Positions 1 through 9,462 of a stretch of DNA of 64,000 bases are shown here, in pieces. Source of the stretch: Pseudomonas sp. RIT-PI-AD (lineage in GTDB: Bacteria; Pseudomonadota; Gammaproteobacteria; Pseudomonadales; Pseudomonadaceae); assembly GCF_025642785.1 (NCBI RefSeq), contig NZ_JANZKU010000002.1:124001-188000 (forward strand), given 5' to 3'. The number at the start of each line of letters is the position of its first letter. Within the stretch, counting starts at the first letter, position 1. The notes under the pieces are model-generated. The model did no database searches, was not told where the DNA came from, and worked only from the letters and a program-made list of their open reading frames with translations. A program made the position numbers and the translations under genes.

Positions 1-1
1 G

Positions 2-709
2 CTCAAGCACGCCAGGCTGATCATGCGCCAGGTCGGTTATCTGAAGACCGAGTTCGACGACTACGGCGCCGATGCCTCCGGGCATATCCGCATTTTCGCC
101 AATACCACCGCGGTCACCGAATTCCTGCCGGAAATCCTGGCGGGCTTTCTGGCCAGGAGTCCAGGCGTCACCGTCGATCTGCAGGAACGCATGTCGCGGG
201 ATATCGTCCGCGGCGTACTCGAAGGCTCGACGGACCTGGGCGTTATCGCCGGTCCGGTCACCGCCACCGGGCTGCAGGTGATCCACTTCAGCACAGACAA
301 GCTGGTTCTGGTGGTACCCAAGGGTCATCCCCTCGACAGTTCCGCGCCCACCCGGCTGGTCGAGGCGCTCGAATACCAGCACGTCGGCCTCCACGCGGGC
401 AGCACCCTGCAGGAGTTCATGACCGAACAGGCGGAACGACTCGGCCGGCACCTGACCTGGCGCATACAGGTGGCGAGCTTCGAGTCGATCTGCCGCATGG
501 TCGAGGCCGGCGTAGGCATCGGCGTGATTCCGGAATCGGCCGCACTGCGGCACATCAAGACCATGGACCTGTCGATCGTCCCCTTGGACGAGCCCTGGTC
601 GGTCCGCGAGCGAAGCATCCTGGTACGCGAGCTCCAGGCGTTACCAGGCTGCATCCGGGCCTTGGTCAGCCTGATAACCGCTGGGAACGCCGCCCCGTCG
701 ACTCCGTAG
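2..709 (+). CDS. LysR-family transcriptional regulator, C-terminal part (5' end outside window)
   Basis: The reading frame is open from the first bases of the window, so the gene starts upstream; an internal ATG at 23 is not the real start. What is visible is the effector-binding (LysR substrate) domain: a stretch on a beta-strand beginning GHIRIFANTTAVTEFLP, then a segment with VDLQERMSRDIVRGVLEGSTDLGVIAG and a late ESICRMVEAGVGIGVIPESAA segment, all typical of the periplasmic-binding-protein-like fold of LysR regulators. The DNA-binding HTH lies outside the window. The target gene would normally be divergent and upstream, so it cannot be named. Family assignment is firm; ligand is unknown. 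Confidence 0.88.
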   Translation, partial: LKHARLIMRQVGYLKTEFDDYGADASGHIRIFANTTAVTEFLPEILAGFLARSPGVTVDLQERMSRDIVRGVLEGSTDLGVIAGPVTATGLQVIHFSTDKLVLVVPKGHPLDSSAPTRLVEALEYQHVGLHAGSTLQEFMTEQAERLGRHLTWRIQVASFESICRMVEAGVGIGVIPESAALRHIKTMDLSIVPLDEPWSVRERSILVRELQALPGCIRALVSLITAGNAAPSTP

Positions 710-1094
710 GACGCCGGACCTGGCCAGCCTCCCCTACGCCGATGCCCCAGTTCGAACGGCAGCTGTGCCATGTCGTTTGCCAAACCCGTCGCTGCGGCCC
801 TCCCCCACTTTGCTTCGCGCGTCCGGTCCTTGACCGCAAGGCCGATGTCGGACGTGCGACCGCAAAAGTCCGCGGGCCAGGCGCAGTTGGTCGCGGCTTT
901 TTCTCGCTCGATGACGAAAGCGCGTGCAAGGCTCTAGGCGAAAAGTCACCGAGCCCAAGTCGGTTTCGGACAGCGCGTGGCGCCGTGGATTACCGATGTT
1001 CAATGCAAATATGGCCCATTCAGGGTGCTGAAACGGTCATTTGCGATATACTTCATTGTCTCCACTTGAATTCAGCAGCCTTAATGTTATCCGA
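710..1094. other. Intergenic, no gene seen
   Basis: Between the LysR gene and the repressor there is no reading frame with a recognisable protein. The open frame at 742-1098 has low-complexity Arg/Pro/Gly composition typical of noncoding high-GC sequence. The last 60 bases are AT-richer and probably hold the repressor promoter and its operator. Confidence 0.5.
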
Positions 1095-1823
1095 ATGAAT
1101 AGAAACGAACGCATCGCACGCGCCATCCAGCTCAGTGGCAAGCCCAAAGTCGAGATCGCCAGGCTTTGCGAGGTGGCACCGTCCGCCGTTACCCAATGGG
1201 TCACCGGCGAGAGCAAGACCCTGAAAGCCGAAAGCGTGTTCGCCCTGGCGAAAGCCACAGGCTTCAGGGCCGAATGGCTGACGTTCGGGACGGGGCCCGA
1301 GAGATCCACTGAGACCGGGCATGAGCACGCCCAAGGGGAACTGATCGGACTGGTTTCAGCCTGGGATGCGGACACTCCCCTGGAAGACGATGAAGTCGAG
1401 CTCCCCTATTACGCGGAGGTCGAGCTCGCTGCCGGGGACGGGATGAACGAGGTGGTCGAGATCGCCGATAGAAAGCTGCGTTTTTCCAGGCAGACATTGA
1501 AAGCGGCCGGTGTCGAGCCGGAGTGCGCCGCAGTCGCCCGGGTCAAGGGAAGGTCGATGGAGCGCCTCATACTCGATGGCGCGGCCATAGGCTTCGATAC
1601 CAGTTTCACCCGCGTCGTCGATGGCGAAATCTACGCCTTCAACCAAGACGGCCTGCTGCGGGTCAAGTACCTGTACGCGCTGTCTGGTAACGCCGTGCGG
1701 ATTCGCAGCGAGAACCATGAAGAGTATCCCGACGAATTCCTCACGGCCGACCAATTCAGGGCCGTCAACATGCTTGGGCGGGTGTTCTGGTGGTCGACCG
1801 TACGCCGCGCACCGCGCCGCTAG
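1095..1823 (+). CDS. LexA-like phage-type repressor (XRE helix-turn-helix plus S24 peptidase)
   Basis: The 242-residue protein has an N-terminal XRE helix-turn-helix (residues about 5-60, with VEIARLCEVAPSAVTQWVTG) and a C-terminal S24/LexA peptidase domain. The peptidase Ser is in the GRSME motif and the catalytic Lys in LRVKYLY; an Ala-Gly pair (ELAAGDG) sits at the expected self-cleavage site. This is the layout of CI/PrtR-type repressors that are inactivated by RecA after DNA damage. I chose ATG 1095 because the HTH begins immediately after it; a TTG 54 bases upstream is possible. No phage or pyocin genes adjoin it, so its targets are unclear: autoregulation, or a distant prophage or pyocin cluster. 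Confidence 0.85.
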   Translation: MNRNERIARAIQLSGKPKVEIARLCEVAPSAVTQWVTGESKTLKAESVFALAKATGFRAEWLTFGTGPERSTETGHEHAQGELIGLVSAWDADTPLEDDEVELPYYAEVELAAGDGMNEVVEIADRKLRFSRQTLKAAGVEPECAAVARVKGRSMERLILDGAAIGFDTSFTRVVDGEIYAFNQDGLLRVKYLYALSGNAVRIRSENHEEYPDEFLTADQFRAVNMLGRVFWWSTVRRAPRR

Positions 1824-2083
1824 CCGATAAGCCGTCACACCCGGACGCGCCGTGTGCGAGCTTTTCGTTTCACGCCAGGCCTCGGGGCCACTGTGGTATC
1901 GCGCTTTCCACCTACCGCGCAAACAGCGCCAGGCGGTTGCCAAGGCCCGGCAGTGCCTCGAGCGCACTGTGTTCGCAATGGTCGAAACCCACGTTCGGCG
2001 ACGGCCTTGCGCCGCGTGGGCCGGAAGATCGGTTCCCGGTGCAGGTCCCTCCGCACGATCCAGGCCGTGCAGAGGGACATCCG

Positions 2084-3541
2084 TCATCGCACTCGGGCGC
2101 TGCCGTCCTGCGGGACATCCTCCTGAAAACCGCCCCCTAACGCACCGATCAGCACGATGGACTGATCGACCCGCTGCCCCTCCAGTTCCACCAGTTGGCG
2201 GTCGGCCTGCAATAGCTGCTGCTGGATGTTCAAGGTGAACAGGTAGCTGGCATCGCCGGACTCGTAACGGTGCATGGCGATGTCGAAGGCGGTCTGCGCC
2301 ATGTCCCGCGCCTGTTGCTGGGTGCGCGTCTGCATCGCCAGGGCTTGCAGCCGGGTGACGGACAGGCCCACTTCGTGCAACGCATCCAGCAGCGTCTGGT
2401 TGTAGCGGGCGATCATCGCGTCGTAATCGGCGTTGCCGGCCTTGAGGGTCGAGCGCAGGCGGTCGGCGTCGAAGATCGGCAGCGAGACGGCCGGGGCGAG
2501 GCCCCAGAAGCGGCTGGCCGATCCGAGCAAATTGTCTCCGCTCAGGGCGTTCACGCCGGCGGACGCGACCAGATCGACGTTGGGATAGAAACGGGTCTTG
2601 ATCGCCACGATGTCGTGGCTGGCGGCCTCGACCCGCCAGCGCGCGGCGATGATGTCGGGACGCCGCCCCAGCAGTTCCGCCGGCACCTGCGAAGGCAGGG
2701 CCAGCGGCCGCGCCGCCAAGGAGGCGGGCCGCTCGATGTCCAGGGCGCGGTCGACATCCTTGCCGAGCAGCGCGGCCAGTTGCAGCGCAGCGACCTTGAC
2801 CTCCATGCCGGCGCCTTCCTGCGCGGACCGGGCGCTGGCGTGCAGGCCACGCGCGGAACTCAGCAGGGACAGGTCGGACTGGCCCAGCCGGTGGGCTTGT
2901 TCGGTCAGCTCCAGCAGTTTGGCGGTACGCTGCTCGTCGCGCCCGGCCAGGTCGGCGACCCGCCATGCCTGCGCTAGCCGGTTGTAGGCTCGCACGACGT
3001 TCACCGTCAGCGCCAGGCGCGCGGCGTGGTAGTCCACTTCGGCGGCGTGGGCTTCGCTGACGGCGGCGGACCAGGCGGCACGCCGGCCGCCCCAGAGGTC
3101 CGGTTCCCAGGCCAGGTCGAAGGACAGCGAACGCAGGGTGGCGTAGTTCTGCCCCTGTCCGCTGTCGTTCTGGCTGCGCGACTGGCGGGCACGGCTGACG
3201 CCGCCTTGAGCGTCGATTCTCGGGTAGCGGTCGGCATTCGCGCCCTGCACCTGGGCATTGGCCTTGGCGACGCGCGCGCTCACTTCCTGCAGGCCTGGGC
3301 TGTTGGCCAACGCTTCCTCGACCAGGGCGGTGACGGCGGGATCGCCCAGCGCGTTCCACCATGGGCCGTCCGGCCATGCGGCGGGCGACAACTCGACGTC
3401 CCGAAGGGCGCGCGCGGCCTGGAGGCTGTCGGCGGACGCCAGCCGCCCCTGCGGGGTGATACCCGAATAATTGACGCAGCCGGCCAGCAGCAGCGGCACC
3501 AGCAAGGCGGGCAGCCGCGACCTGGAAAGTCGATGCGACAT
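2084..3541 (-). CDS. RND efflux outer-membrane lipoprotein (OprM/NodT family)
   Basis: This is the outer-membrane channel of the tripartite pump. The 485-residue protein starts with a lipoprotein signal ending in LLLAGC, followed by two tandem OEP repeats (LQEVSARVAKANAQVQ in the first; [22 protein letters not shown] in the second). ATG 3541 is preceded by AGGAG at a good distance; an upstream ATG at 3574 overlaps the stop of the pump gene (ATGA) but has no comparable ribosome site. It is the last gene of the adaptor-pump-channel set. Efflux substrate cannot be read from sequence. Confidence 0.92.
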   Translation of the reverse strand: MSHRLSRSRLPALLVPLLLAGCVNYSGITPQGRLASADSLQAARALRDVELSPAAWPDGPWWNALGDPAVTALVEEALANSPGLQEVSARVAKANAQVQGANADRYPRIDAQGGVSRARQSRSQNDSGQGQNYATLRSLSFDLAWEPDLWGGRRAAWSAAVSEAHAAEVDYHAARLALTVNVVRAYNRLAQAWRVADLAGRDEQRTAKLLELTEQAHRLGQSDLSLLSSARGLHASARSAQEGAGMEVKVAALQLAALLGKDVDRALDIERPASLAARPLALPSQVPAELLGRRPDIIAARWRVEAASHDIVAIKTRFYPNVDLVASAGVNALSGDNLLGSASRFWGLAPAVSLPIFDADRLRSTLKAGNADYDAMIARYNQTLLDALHEVGLSVTRLQALAMQTRTQQQARDMAQTAFDIAMHRYESGDASYLFTLNIQQQLLQADRQLVELEGQRVDQSIVLIGALGGGFQEDVPQDGSARVR

Positions 3542-3570
3542 GGTTGCTCCTGTCGATGGATGGGGATGAG

Positions 3571-6500
3571 TCATGCCAGTGCCTCCCGCGCGACGGGTTG
3601 CGCCGCCCTATGCCGGGAACCGATCAGCACGTAGATCGTCGGCAGGATGAACAGCGTGAAAAGCGTACCGATCAGCATGCCGACGACGATGACCAGGCCG
3701 AGGCCGAAGCGGCTGTTGGCACCCGCGCCACTGGCGAACAGCAGCGGCGCCAGGCCGACCACCATGGCGGCCGTAGTCATCAGGATCGGCCGCAGGCGAA
3801 CCTGCGCCGCGTGCTGGATGGCTTCGAGCCGGCCGAGCCCTTCGTGCAGCTGCATCTTGTTGGCGAACTCGACCATCAGGATGCCGTGCTTGCTGATCAA
3901 GCCGATCAGCGTGATCAGCCCGATCTGGGTATAGATGTTCAGCGAGGCATAGCCCAGCGCCAGCGGCAGCAGCGCGCCGCAGATCGACAGCGGGACGCTG
4001 ATGAGGATGATCAGCGGGTCCACCAGGCTCTCGTACTGCACCGCGAGCACCAGATAGATGGCGATCAGGGCCATGGCGAAGGTGAACACCAGCGCGCCGC
4101 CTTCCTGCACGTACTGCCGGGCATCGGACTGCCAGTCGTAGGTGAATCCGGCCGGGAAGTCCGCCGCCCGTTCGTGGAGAAAGGCGACGGCATCGCCGAC
4201 CGAGACGCCCGGCGCGGGGATGGCCTGGAAGGTGGCCGAGTTCTGCTGGTTGAACTGGGTCAGCGCGTTGGGCTCCACCTTGACGCTCAGGCTGGCCAGG
4301 GTCGAGAGCGGGATCGGCGTGCCGTGCCGGTCCTTGACGAAGTAGCGCTTGAGCGCGTCCGGCGTCAGCCGGTCGGCGGGCAGCGACTGCGGGATCACGT
4401 CGTAGGCGCGTCCGTAATAGGAGAAGCGGTTGACGTAGCCTTCGCCGATCAGGCTGTTCAGGCTGGCCCCGATGTCCTGCATGCGGATGCCCATGCTGTT
4501 GGCCTTGGCACGATCCACCCTGACTTCGACCACCGGATTGTTGAAGTCCAGGTCGCTGTCCACCACCGCGAACAGGCCGCTTTCCTGCGCCTGCTGCTTC
4601 AAAGAGGCCATGACTTCATAGACCGCCAGGTGGTTCTGGTCGCTGCGGATCACCATCTGTACCGGCAGGCCGCCGGTGGAACCGGGCAGCGGCGGCAACT
4701 GGAAGACGAAGATACGGGTGCCTTCCACTTCGTTGACGCGCTGCTGCAGGTCGGGCTGGATCGCATCGGCGCTGCGCTCGCGCTTGTCCCAGTCGAGCAG
4801 GTTGACGCCGCCGACACTGTTGGCCAGCCCGTCGGAGCCGTTGGCGATCCAACTGCTGTAGCCCTCGGAGATGGAGTCGAGCTGTTCGTGCAGCTTGGCC
4901 GCATAGGTTTCCAGGTAGGCGAGGTTGGCGTGCTGGGGTGCCTTGATCGCGGTGAACAGGATGTTCTGGTCTTCCGGCGACGCCAGTTCGCTTTGCGCGG
5001 CCCGGTACAACCAGGGCAGCGATATGACCACGGCCAGTGCCAGCGCCAGGCTGATCCAGCGGCGGTGCAGGGAATGGCCGAGCAGGTTCGCGTAGCGTCC
5101 CGACAGGCGCTGGAAGAAACGCTCCGCCTTGACCGCCATGTAGCCTTCGTTGCTCTTGGCCTCGAGCAGCCGGGTGCTCATGATCGGCGACAGGGTCAGC
5201 GCGACGATGCCGGAGATCACCACCGCGCCGGCCAGGGTCAGCGCGAACTCCTTGAACAAGGCGCCGGTCAGCCCGCCCATCAAGCCGATGGGCGCATAGA
5301 CCGCGGCCAGGGTCAGGGTCATCGCCACCACCGGGCCGGCCACCTCGCGGGCGCCGAGCAGCGCGGCCTCGAAAGGCGACTTGCCTTCCTCGATGTGCCG
5401 ATGCACGTTCTCCACCACCACGATGGCGTCGTCCACCACCAGCCCGATCGCCAGCACCATGGCCAGCAGCGTCAGCAGGTTCAGGCTGAAGCCGAACGCC
5501 TGCATGAGCATGGCCGCGCCGAGCATCGACAGCGGAATGGTCACCAGCGGGATCAGCACGGTACGCAACGTGCCCAAGCACAGGTAGATCACGGCGATGA
5601 CGATGATCACCGCCTCGATCAGGGTGCGCGCCACTTCGTCGATGGAGGACTGGATGAACTTCGCCACCTCGAAGGGGATTTCCACCTTTACGTCCGGCGG
5701 CAGCGTCGCCTCGATGGCGGGAATCAACTGGCGCACCCGCTTGACGATGGTCAGCGGGTTGCCGCCCGGCGCCGCATCCAGCCCGACGAACAAGGCCGGC
5801 ACACCGCTCATCGAACCGCTGGTCTCGGTGGCGGCGGCATTGAGTTCCACCGTGCCCACGTCGCGCACGCGGATGATCCGCCCGCCCTGGTTGGATAGCA
5901 CCATGTCGCGGAAGTCATCGACGTTGCCCAAGTCGGTGTTGACCTTCAGGTTGCTGATGACGTACTGGCCTTTGATCTGGCCGGGCGCGGCCTGGAAGTT
6001 GTTGGCACGGATGGCGTCGGCCACGTCGGCGCCGGTCAGGCCATAGCCGGCCAGGCGCGCGGGATCCAACCACAGGCGCATGGACAGCTTCTGCTCGCCC
6101 ATGACGCTGATCTTGGCCACCCCTTCGATGCCTGCCAGCATGGGCTGGACCACGCGCGAGATGTAGTCGCTCATGTCCGGCACGGACTGGCTGCGACTGG
6201 AAAAGGCGATGTAGGCCACGCTGGTGAACGCCCCCGAGGTGCGCTCGATCACCGGGTCGTAGGCACCTTCCGGCAACCTGTACTTAATCTGGTTGACCTT
6301 GGCCATGACTTCGGTCAGCGCGGCAATGGAGTCGCTGTTGAGCTGCATGCGCACCGTCACCAGGCTCTTGCCCTGGGTCGAGCTGGACGACAGGTAGTCG
6401 ATGCCCTCCACCGAGGCGACCGCCTGGCTGATCGGCTGGGTGACGAAACCCTGCATGAGTTCCGCCGATGCGCCCGGATACAGGGTCGTGACGGTGACGG

Positions 6501-6630
6501 TGGAGGTTTCCAGCGCGGGATACTGCTGGATGGGGAGCGAGAAGAAGGCGCGTGCGCCCAGTAGCAGGATGATGGTGCTGACCACCAGTGCCAGTACCGG
6601 CCTGCGCAAGAAGATGTCGGTGACATGCAT
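3571..6630 (-). CDS. RND (HAE1) multidrug efflux inner-membrane transporter
   Basis: The 1019-residue protein is a full-length AcrB/MexB-type pump: N-terminal membrane helix (DIFLRRPVLALVVSTIILLLG), two periplasmic porter regions, and two sets of membrane helices. The proton-relay acidic pair is present in LAIGLVVDDAIVVVENVHRHIEEG, the classical RND motif. It would use the proton gradient to drive drug or solvent efflux through the channel encoded just downstream. The adaptor gene ends 18 bases upstream, and the start of the channel ORF overlaps its stop, so the three genes are one transcription unit. I do not assign a mex-type name. Confidence 0.94.
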   Translation of the reverse strand: MHVTDIFLRRPVLALVVSTIILLLGARAFFSLPIQQYPALETSTVTVTTLYPGASAELMQGFVTQPISQAVASVEGIDYLSSSSTQGKSLVTVRMQLNSDSIAALTEVMAKVNQIKYRLPEGAYDPVIERTSGAFTSVAYIAFSSRSQSVPDMSDYISRVVQPMLAGIEGVAKISVMGEQKLSMRLWLDPARLAGYGLTGADVADAIRANNFQAAPGQIKGQYVISNLKVNTDLGNVDDFRDMVLSNQGGRIIRVRDVGTVELNAAATETSGSMSGVPALFVGLDAAPGGNPLTIVKRVRQLIPAIEATLPPDVKVEIPFEVAKFIQSSIDEVARTLIEAVIIVIAVIYLCLGTLRTVLIPLVTIPLSMLGAAMLMQAFGFSLNLLTLLAMVLAIGLVVDDAIVVVENVHRHIEEGKSPFEAALLGAREVAGPVVAMTLTLAAVYAPIGLMGGLTGALFKEFALTLAGAVVISGIVALTLSPIMSTRLLEAKSNEGYMAVKAERFFQRLSGRYANLLGHSLHRRWISLALALAVVISLPWLYRAAQSELASPEDQNILFTAIKAPQHANLAYLETYAAKLHEQLDSISEGYSSWIANGSDGLANSVGGVNLLDWDKRERSADAIQPDLQQRVNEVEGTRIFVFQLPPLPGSTGGLPVQMVIRSDQNHLAVYEVMASLKQQAQESGLFAVVDSDLDFNNPVVEVRVDRAKANSMGIRMQDIGASLNSLIGEGYVNRFSYYGRAYDVIPQSLPADRLTPDALKRYFVKDRHGTPIPLSTLASLSVKVEPNALTQFNQQNSATFQAIPAPGVSVGDAVAFLHERAADFPAGFTYDWQSDARQYVQEGGALVFTFAMALIAIYLVLAVQYESLVDPLIILISVPLSICGALLPLALGYASLNIYTQIGLITLIGLISKHGILMVEFANKMQLHEGLGRLEAIQHAAQVRLRPILMTTAAMVVGLAPLLFASGAGANSRFGLGLVIVVGMLIGTLFTLFILPTIYVLIGSRHRAAQPVAREALA

Positions 6631-6648
6631 GTCGTCGGCCCTCGCCCG

Positions 6649-7728
6649 TCAAATGCCGAGGGCGCTGGCGACAGGGCGTACCGCCATGCCGTCGCGCAGC
6701 CGCAACTGGCCCGAAACCACCACCTGCTGGCCTTCGCTCAGCCCCTCGAGGACCTGGGCCTGGCCGTCGCGGTGTTCGCCGATGCGCAGGTTGATCCGCT
6801 TGACCGTCAGCGCCTCGTTTTCCCCTGCACGGGCGACGAAGGCGAATTCGCCATAGGCGCTGTAGGCGACGGCGGTTTCCGGGATCAGCAAGGCTTCGCG
6901 GGCCGGCAATGCGACCTGCACGCGCGCATACATGCCGGGCCTGAGCTTGCGGTCGGGGTCGTCCAGGATCGCCTGGACGGAAATGGTGTGGGTGTTCTCG
7001 ATCCTCGGATCGATCGCGCTGATGCGGCCGCTGAAAGCGACGCCGGGCCAGGCATCCACTTGCACGCTGACCCCCTGGTCCTGGCGAATGCTGCCACCCT
7101 CCTGTTCGGCCACGGTGAAGTTGACCCGCAACTGGCTCAGGTCGGTCAGGCTGGTGATGGGCGCGCCGGGATCCAGATGCTGCCCCAGATCGACCTGCCG
7201 CAGCCCCAGGGTGCCGTCGAAAGGGGCCTTGATGTACTTCTGCGCGATGACGGCGCGCAGATGCTCCAGCGCCGCGCGGGCCGTGTCGTGCTGGACCTGT
7301 GCGTCCTCGAAGACTTGCCGGCTGGTGCCGCCCGTGGCGAGCAATTCGCGCTGGCGTTGCAGGCGCGCGCTGGCGGCCGTGAATTCGGCCTGCAACTGGG
7401 TGAGCTGGGCCTGTTCCGGCCCGTCGTTGAGCCGTGCCAGCACCTGTCCGGCACGGACGCTCTGGCCGGAATCGAACGACAGATGGATGACGTTGCCCGC
7501 GACCTCGGGCGAGATCAGCACTTGCCGTCCCGCCTCGATCTGGCCGATGGCGTCCAGCTGCGGCACGACCGATACGCGCTGGACCCGGGCCAGCGCGACG
7601 CTGGTGGCGCTGGAGGGCGGCGTGCCGGGTGCGGACTGCGCGGGTTTCAGCCATGACCACAACAGCACGGTCGTCAGGACGGCGGGAACAGTGAGCCGTG
7701 AGGCCACTTTCAAAGAACGCGATTGCAT
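6649..7728 (-). CDS. RND efflux periplasmic adaptor (membrane fusion protein)
   Basis: This 359-residue HlyD/MexA-type adaptor bridges the pump and the outer-membrane channel. It has an N-terminal membrane or signal segment (LTVPAVLTTVLLWSWL), a biotinyl-lipoyl-like domain (GNVIHLSFDSGQSVRAGQVLARLND), an alpha-hairpin, and a beta-barrel region with LRPGMYARVQVALP. No lipobox is visible. ATG 7728 has GGAG at proper spacing; the open frame extends 11 codons further upstream without support. It is the first gene of the efflux operon. The 253-base leader holds a strong 18-bp palindrome that is a good candidate operator for the neighbouring ArsR regulator. Confidence 0.92.
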   Translation of the reverse strand: MQSRSLKVASRLTVPAVLTTVLLWSWLKPAQSAPGTPPSSATSVALARVQRVSVVPQLDAIGQIEAGRQVLISPEVAGNVIHLSFDSGQSVRAGQVLARLNDGPEQAQLTQLQAEFTAASARLQRQRELLATGGTSRQVFEDAQVQHDTARAALEHLRAVIAQKYIKAPFDGTLGLRQVDLGQHLDPGAPITSLTDLSQLRVNFTVAEQEGGSIRQDQGVSVQVDAWPGVAFSGRISAIDPRIENTHTISVQAILDDPDRKLRPGMYARVQVALPAREALLIPETAVAYSAYGEFAFVARAGENEALTVKRINLRIGEHRDGQAQVLEGLSEGQQVVVSGQLRLRDGMAVRPVASALGI

Positions 7729-7835
7729 GAGGACTCCAAAGTCATAGAGAAGAAATCGCATGCCGTATCCGCAGGGCGGATTCGGCTCGGTTCACCCCGT
7801 GCATGGCGGCAAGCACGGGTATTTTAATTATTACA

Positions 7836-7853
7836 GTACGCAAACATACGTAC
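7836..7853. promoter_or_regulatory. 18-bp palindromic operator, copy 1
   Basis: GTACGCAAACATACGTAC is an inverted repeat (outer arms GTACG / CGTAC) in an AT-rich patch about 110 bases upstream of the efflux adaptor start. It matches 15 of 18 positions with the palindrome at 9797-9814. Its position suits control of the efflux operon. The ArsR-family protein encoded next to it is the simplest candidate to bind; that is inference. Confidence 0.6.
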
Positions 7854-7981
7854 ATTTAAGGCAAAAAAATCCCTTGAGGACGGCTATTCCCGGCGACCAC
7901 GAACGACTCGCGGTCAGCGGGGAGGCATGGCCATGTCCGGCGGCGAACACGGCAACGCGGCCGTGCGTATCACTTCACGGG

Positions 7982-8323
7982 TTAGAGCAGATGCTGGGCC
8001 GTGGTCTGGTCAGTCACCGGATCGTTTTCCAGGGCGCCGAGCAGCGAATCCAGCAGGCCCGGGAAGCGCCGGTCCAGATCCTCGCGGCGCAGCGACAGCA
8101 GGTTCTCGCGCCCATAGGGCCGTTGCCAGATCACGCCGCTGTCGCGCAGCACGCGCCAATGATGGGTCATGGTCGATTTGGACTGGCCTTGCAACAGCGA
8201 ACCGCAGGCGCGTTCGCCCCCAGAGGCCAATGCCCGGACCACCGCAAGGCGCAGCGGATTGCCCAAGGCGGTGAGTACGTTTTCCAAGCGAATCTGTTCA
8301 CAGTCGGGATGATTCGGAATCAT
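7982..8323 (-). CDS. ArsR-family winged-helix repressor
   Basis: The 113-residue protein has the ArsR core: LTALGNPLRLAVVRALASGG, then the recognition helix region SKSTMTHHWRVLRDSGVIWQRPYGRENLLSLRREDLD. ATG 8323 has AGGA eight bases upstream. It carries only two Cys (residues 8 and 40) and no classical metal-binding CVC motif, so it more likely senses a redox or organic signal than a metal. It lies between an oxidoreductase gene and the efflux operon on the same strand. It probably controls one or both through the palindromes at 7836 and 9797. Confidence 0.88.
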   Translation of the reverse strand: MIPNHPDCEQIRLENVLTALGNPLRLAVVRALASGGERACGSLLQGQSKSTMTHHWRVLRDSGVIWQRPYGRENLLSLRREDLDRRFPGLLDSLLGALENDPVTDQTTAQHLL

Positions 8324-8374
8324 GAAAAGTCCTGTCGTTGCATGCCGCAGCCTGCCTGCGGCACGGGATCAGCG

Positions 8375-9289
8375 TCACTTTGCCAGCGTGGCCGGATTTG
8401 GCCCAGCAGAACGGAAGGGGCGCCCGGCTCGACGCGCGCTCACCTCCGACAAGGCCGCCCAATCGAAATCGCCCTGTCCATGCGCCACGCCGTCGAGCAG
8501 GTTGTCCTTGAGCACGCTGGCGAACGGCAATGGCACCCGCGCCGCCTCGCCGGCCTCCAGGGCCAGGCGCACGTCCTTCAGGCCCAGCGCCAGCTTGAAT
8601 CCGGCCGGCTCGAAGCGGCCTTCGGCCATCAGCCGGCCATAGCCCTGATAGACGGGAACCGCGAACAGCGTCGAAGTCACCAGGTCGATGAAGTCGGCCG
8701 GCGCGATGCCATGGCCGGAGGCCAGCGTCGTCGCCTCGGCGGTGGCCTCGATGGCCGCGGCGATCATCAGGTTGACCGCCAGCTTAGCCGCGCTGGCCTG
8801 CGCCGGGTCGTCGCCCAATCGCCAGGTGCGTTGGCCGAGCACGTCCAGCAGCGGCTGCACAGGGTCGAGGTCTTCGGGCCTGCCCGCCGCCAGGATATTG
8901 AGTTTTCCGGCCGCCGCCACGTCCGCGCGCCCCAGCACCGGCGCGGCGATGTAGCCCACCTGACGCGCCGCGTGCAGTTCGGACAGCCGCCGCGTCAGCG
9001 CCACCGACACGGTGGCCATGTTGAGATGGATCGCGCCGGGACGCAGCGCGTCGAGCACCCCTGCGGCGATGAACACGTCCTCCACGGCCGCATCGTCGGC
9101 CAGCATGGAAATCACAACGTCGGCCTGCGCCGCGTCCGCCGGATCGCCGACGACGTGCGCGCCCAATTCGAACGCCGGGCGGCTCGAGGCCGCACTGCGA
9201 CTCCATACGCAAAGCGTGTGGCCGGCGCGTATCAGGTTGCTGGCCATGGGCAGGCCCATGGTGCCCAGCCCGATGAATCCTATTTTCAT
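8375..9289 (-). CDS. NAD(P)-dependent oxidoreductase of the 3-hydroxyisobutyrate dehydrogenase family
   Basis: The 304-residue protein begins MKIGFIGLGTMGLPMASNL, the Rossmann GxGxxG signature of beta-hydroxyacid dehydrogenases, and has an NAD-binding-11 C-terminal domain. The catalytic Lys region reads AKLAVNLMIAA. The family includes tartronate semialdehyde reductases, hydroxyisobutyrate dehydrogenases and imine reductases, so the substrate is open. ATG 9289 has GGGAG seven bases upstream; the extra eight upstream codons are less likely. It is 51 bases upstream of the ArsR gene on the same strand, suggesting cotranscription. Confidence 0.86.
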   Translation of the reverse strand: MKIGFIGLGTMGLPMASNLIRAGHTLCVWSRSAASSRPAFELGAHVVGDPADAAQADVVISMLADDAAVEDVFIAAGVLDALRPGAIHLNMATVSVALTRRLSELHAARQVGYIAAPVLGRADVAAAGKLNILAAGRPEDLDPVQPLLDVLGQRTWRLGDDPAQASAAKLAVNLMIAAAIEATAEATTLASGHGIAPADFIDLVTSTLFAVPVYQGYGRLMAEGRFEPAGFKLALGLKDVRLALEAGEAARVPLPFASVLKDNLLDGVAHGQGDFDWAALSEVSARRAGRPFRSAGPNPATLAK

Positions 9290-9462
9290 GTGTGATCTCC
9301 CGTCGTCAGTCATGAGCCGCGTTGCCGTGCATGTCAGTGGTTGCCGATCGGAGGAAAACGTCCTGCCGCTCTGGCCTTGCGATGGTCGGCCCGACCCCCT
9401 CGCGCGTCAGCGTCGAAGCACCGGGCACGTCCGGCGGGTAACCGCCGCGTTCGTCACTTCGA

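Noticed and set aside
742..1098. 118-codon open frame between the LysR gene and the repressor
   Set aside because: Composition is noncoding-like and it overlaps the repressor start; no ribosome site.
3544..5898. 784-codon plus-strand open frame opposite the RND pump gene
   Set aside because: It is antisense to a fully recognisable RND transporter; its product is Gln/Arg/His/Asp-rich low-complexity sequence, the usual shadow of high-GC genes.
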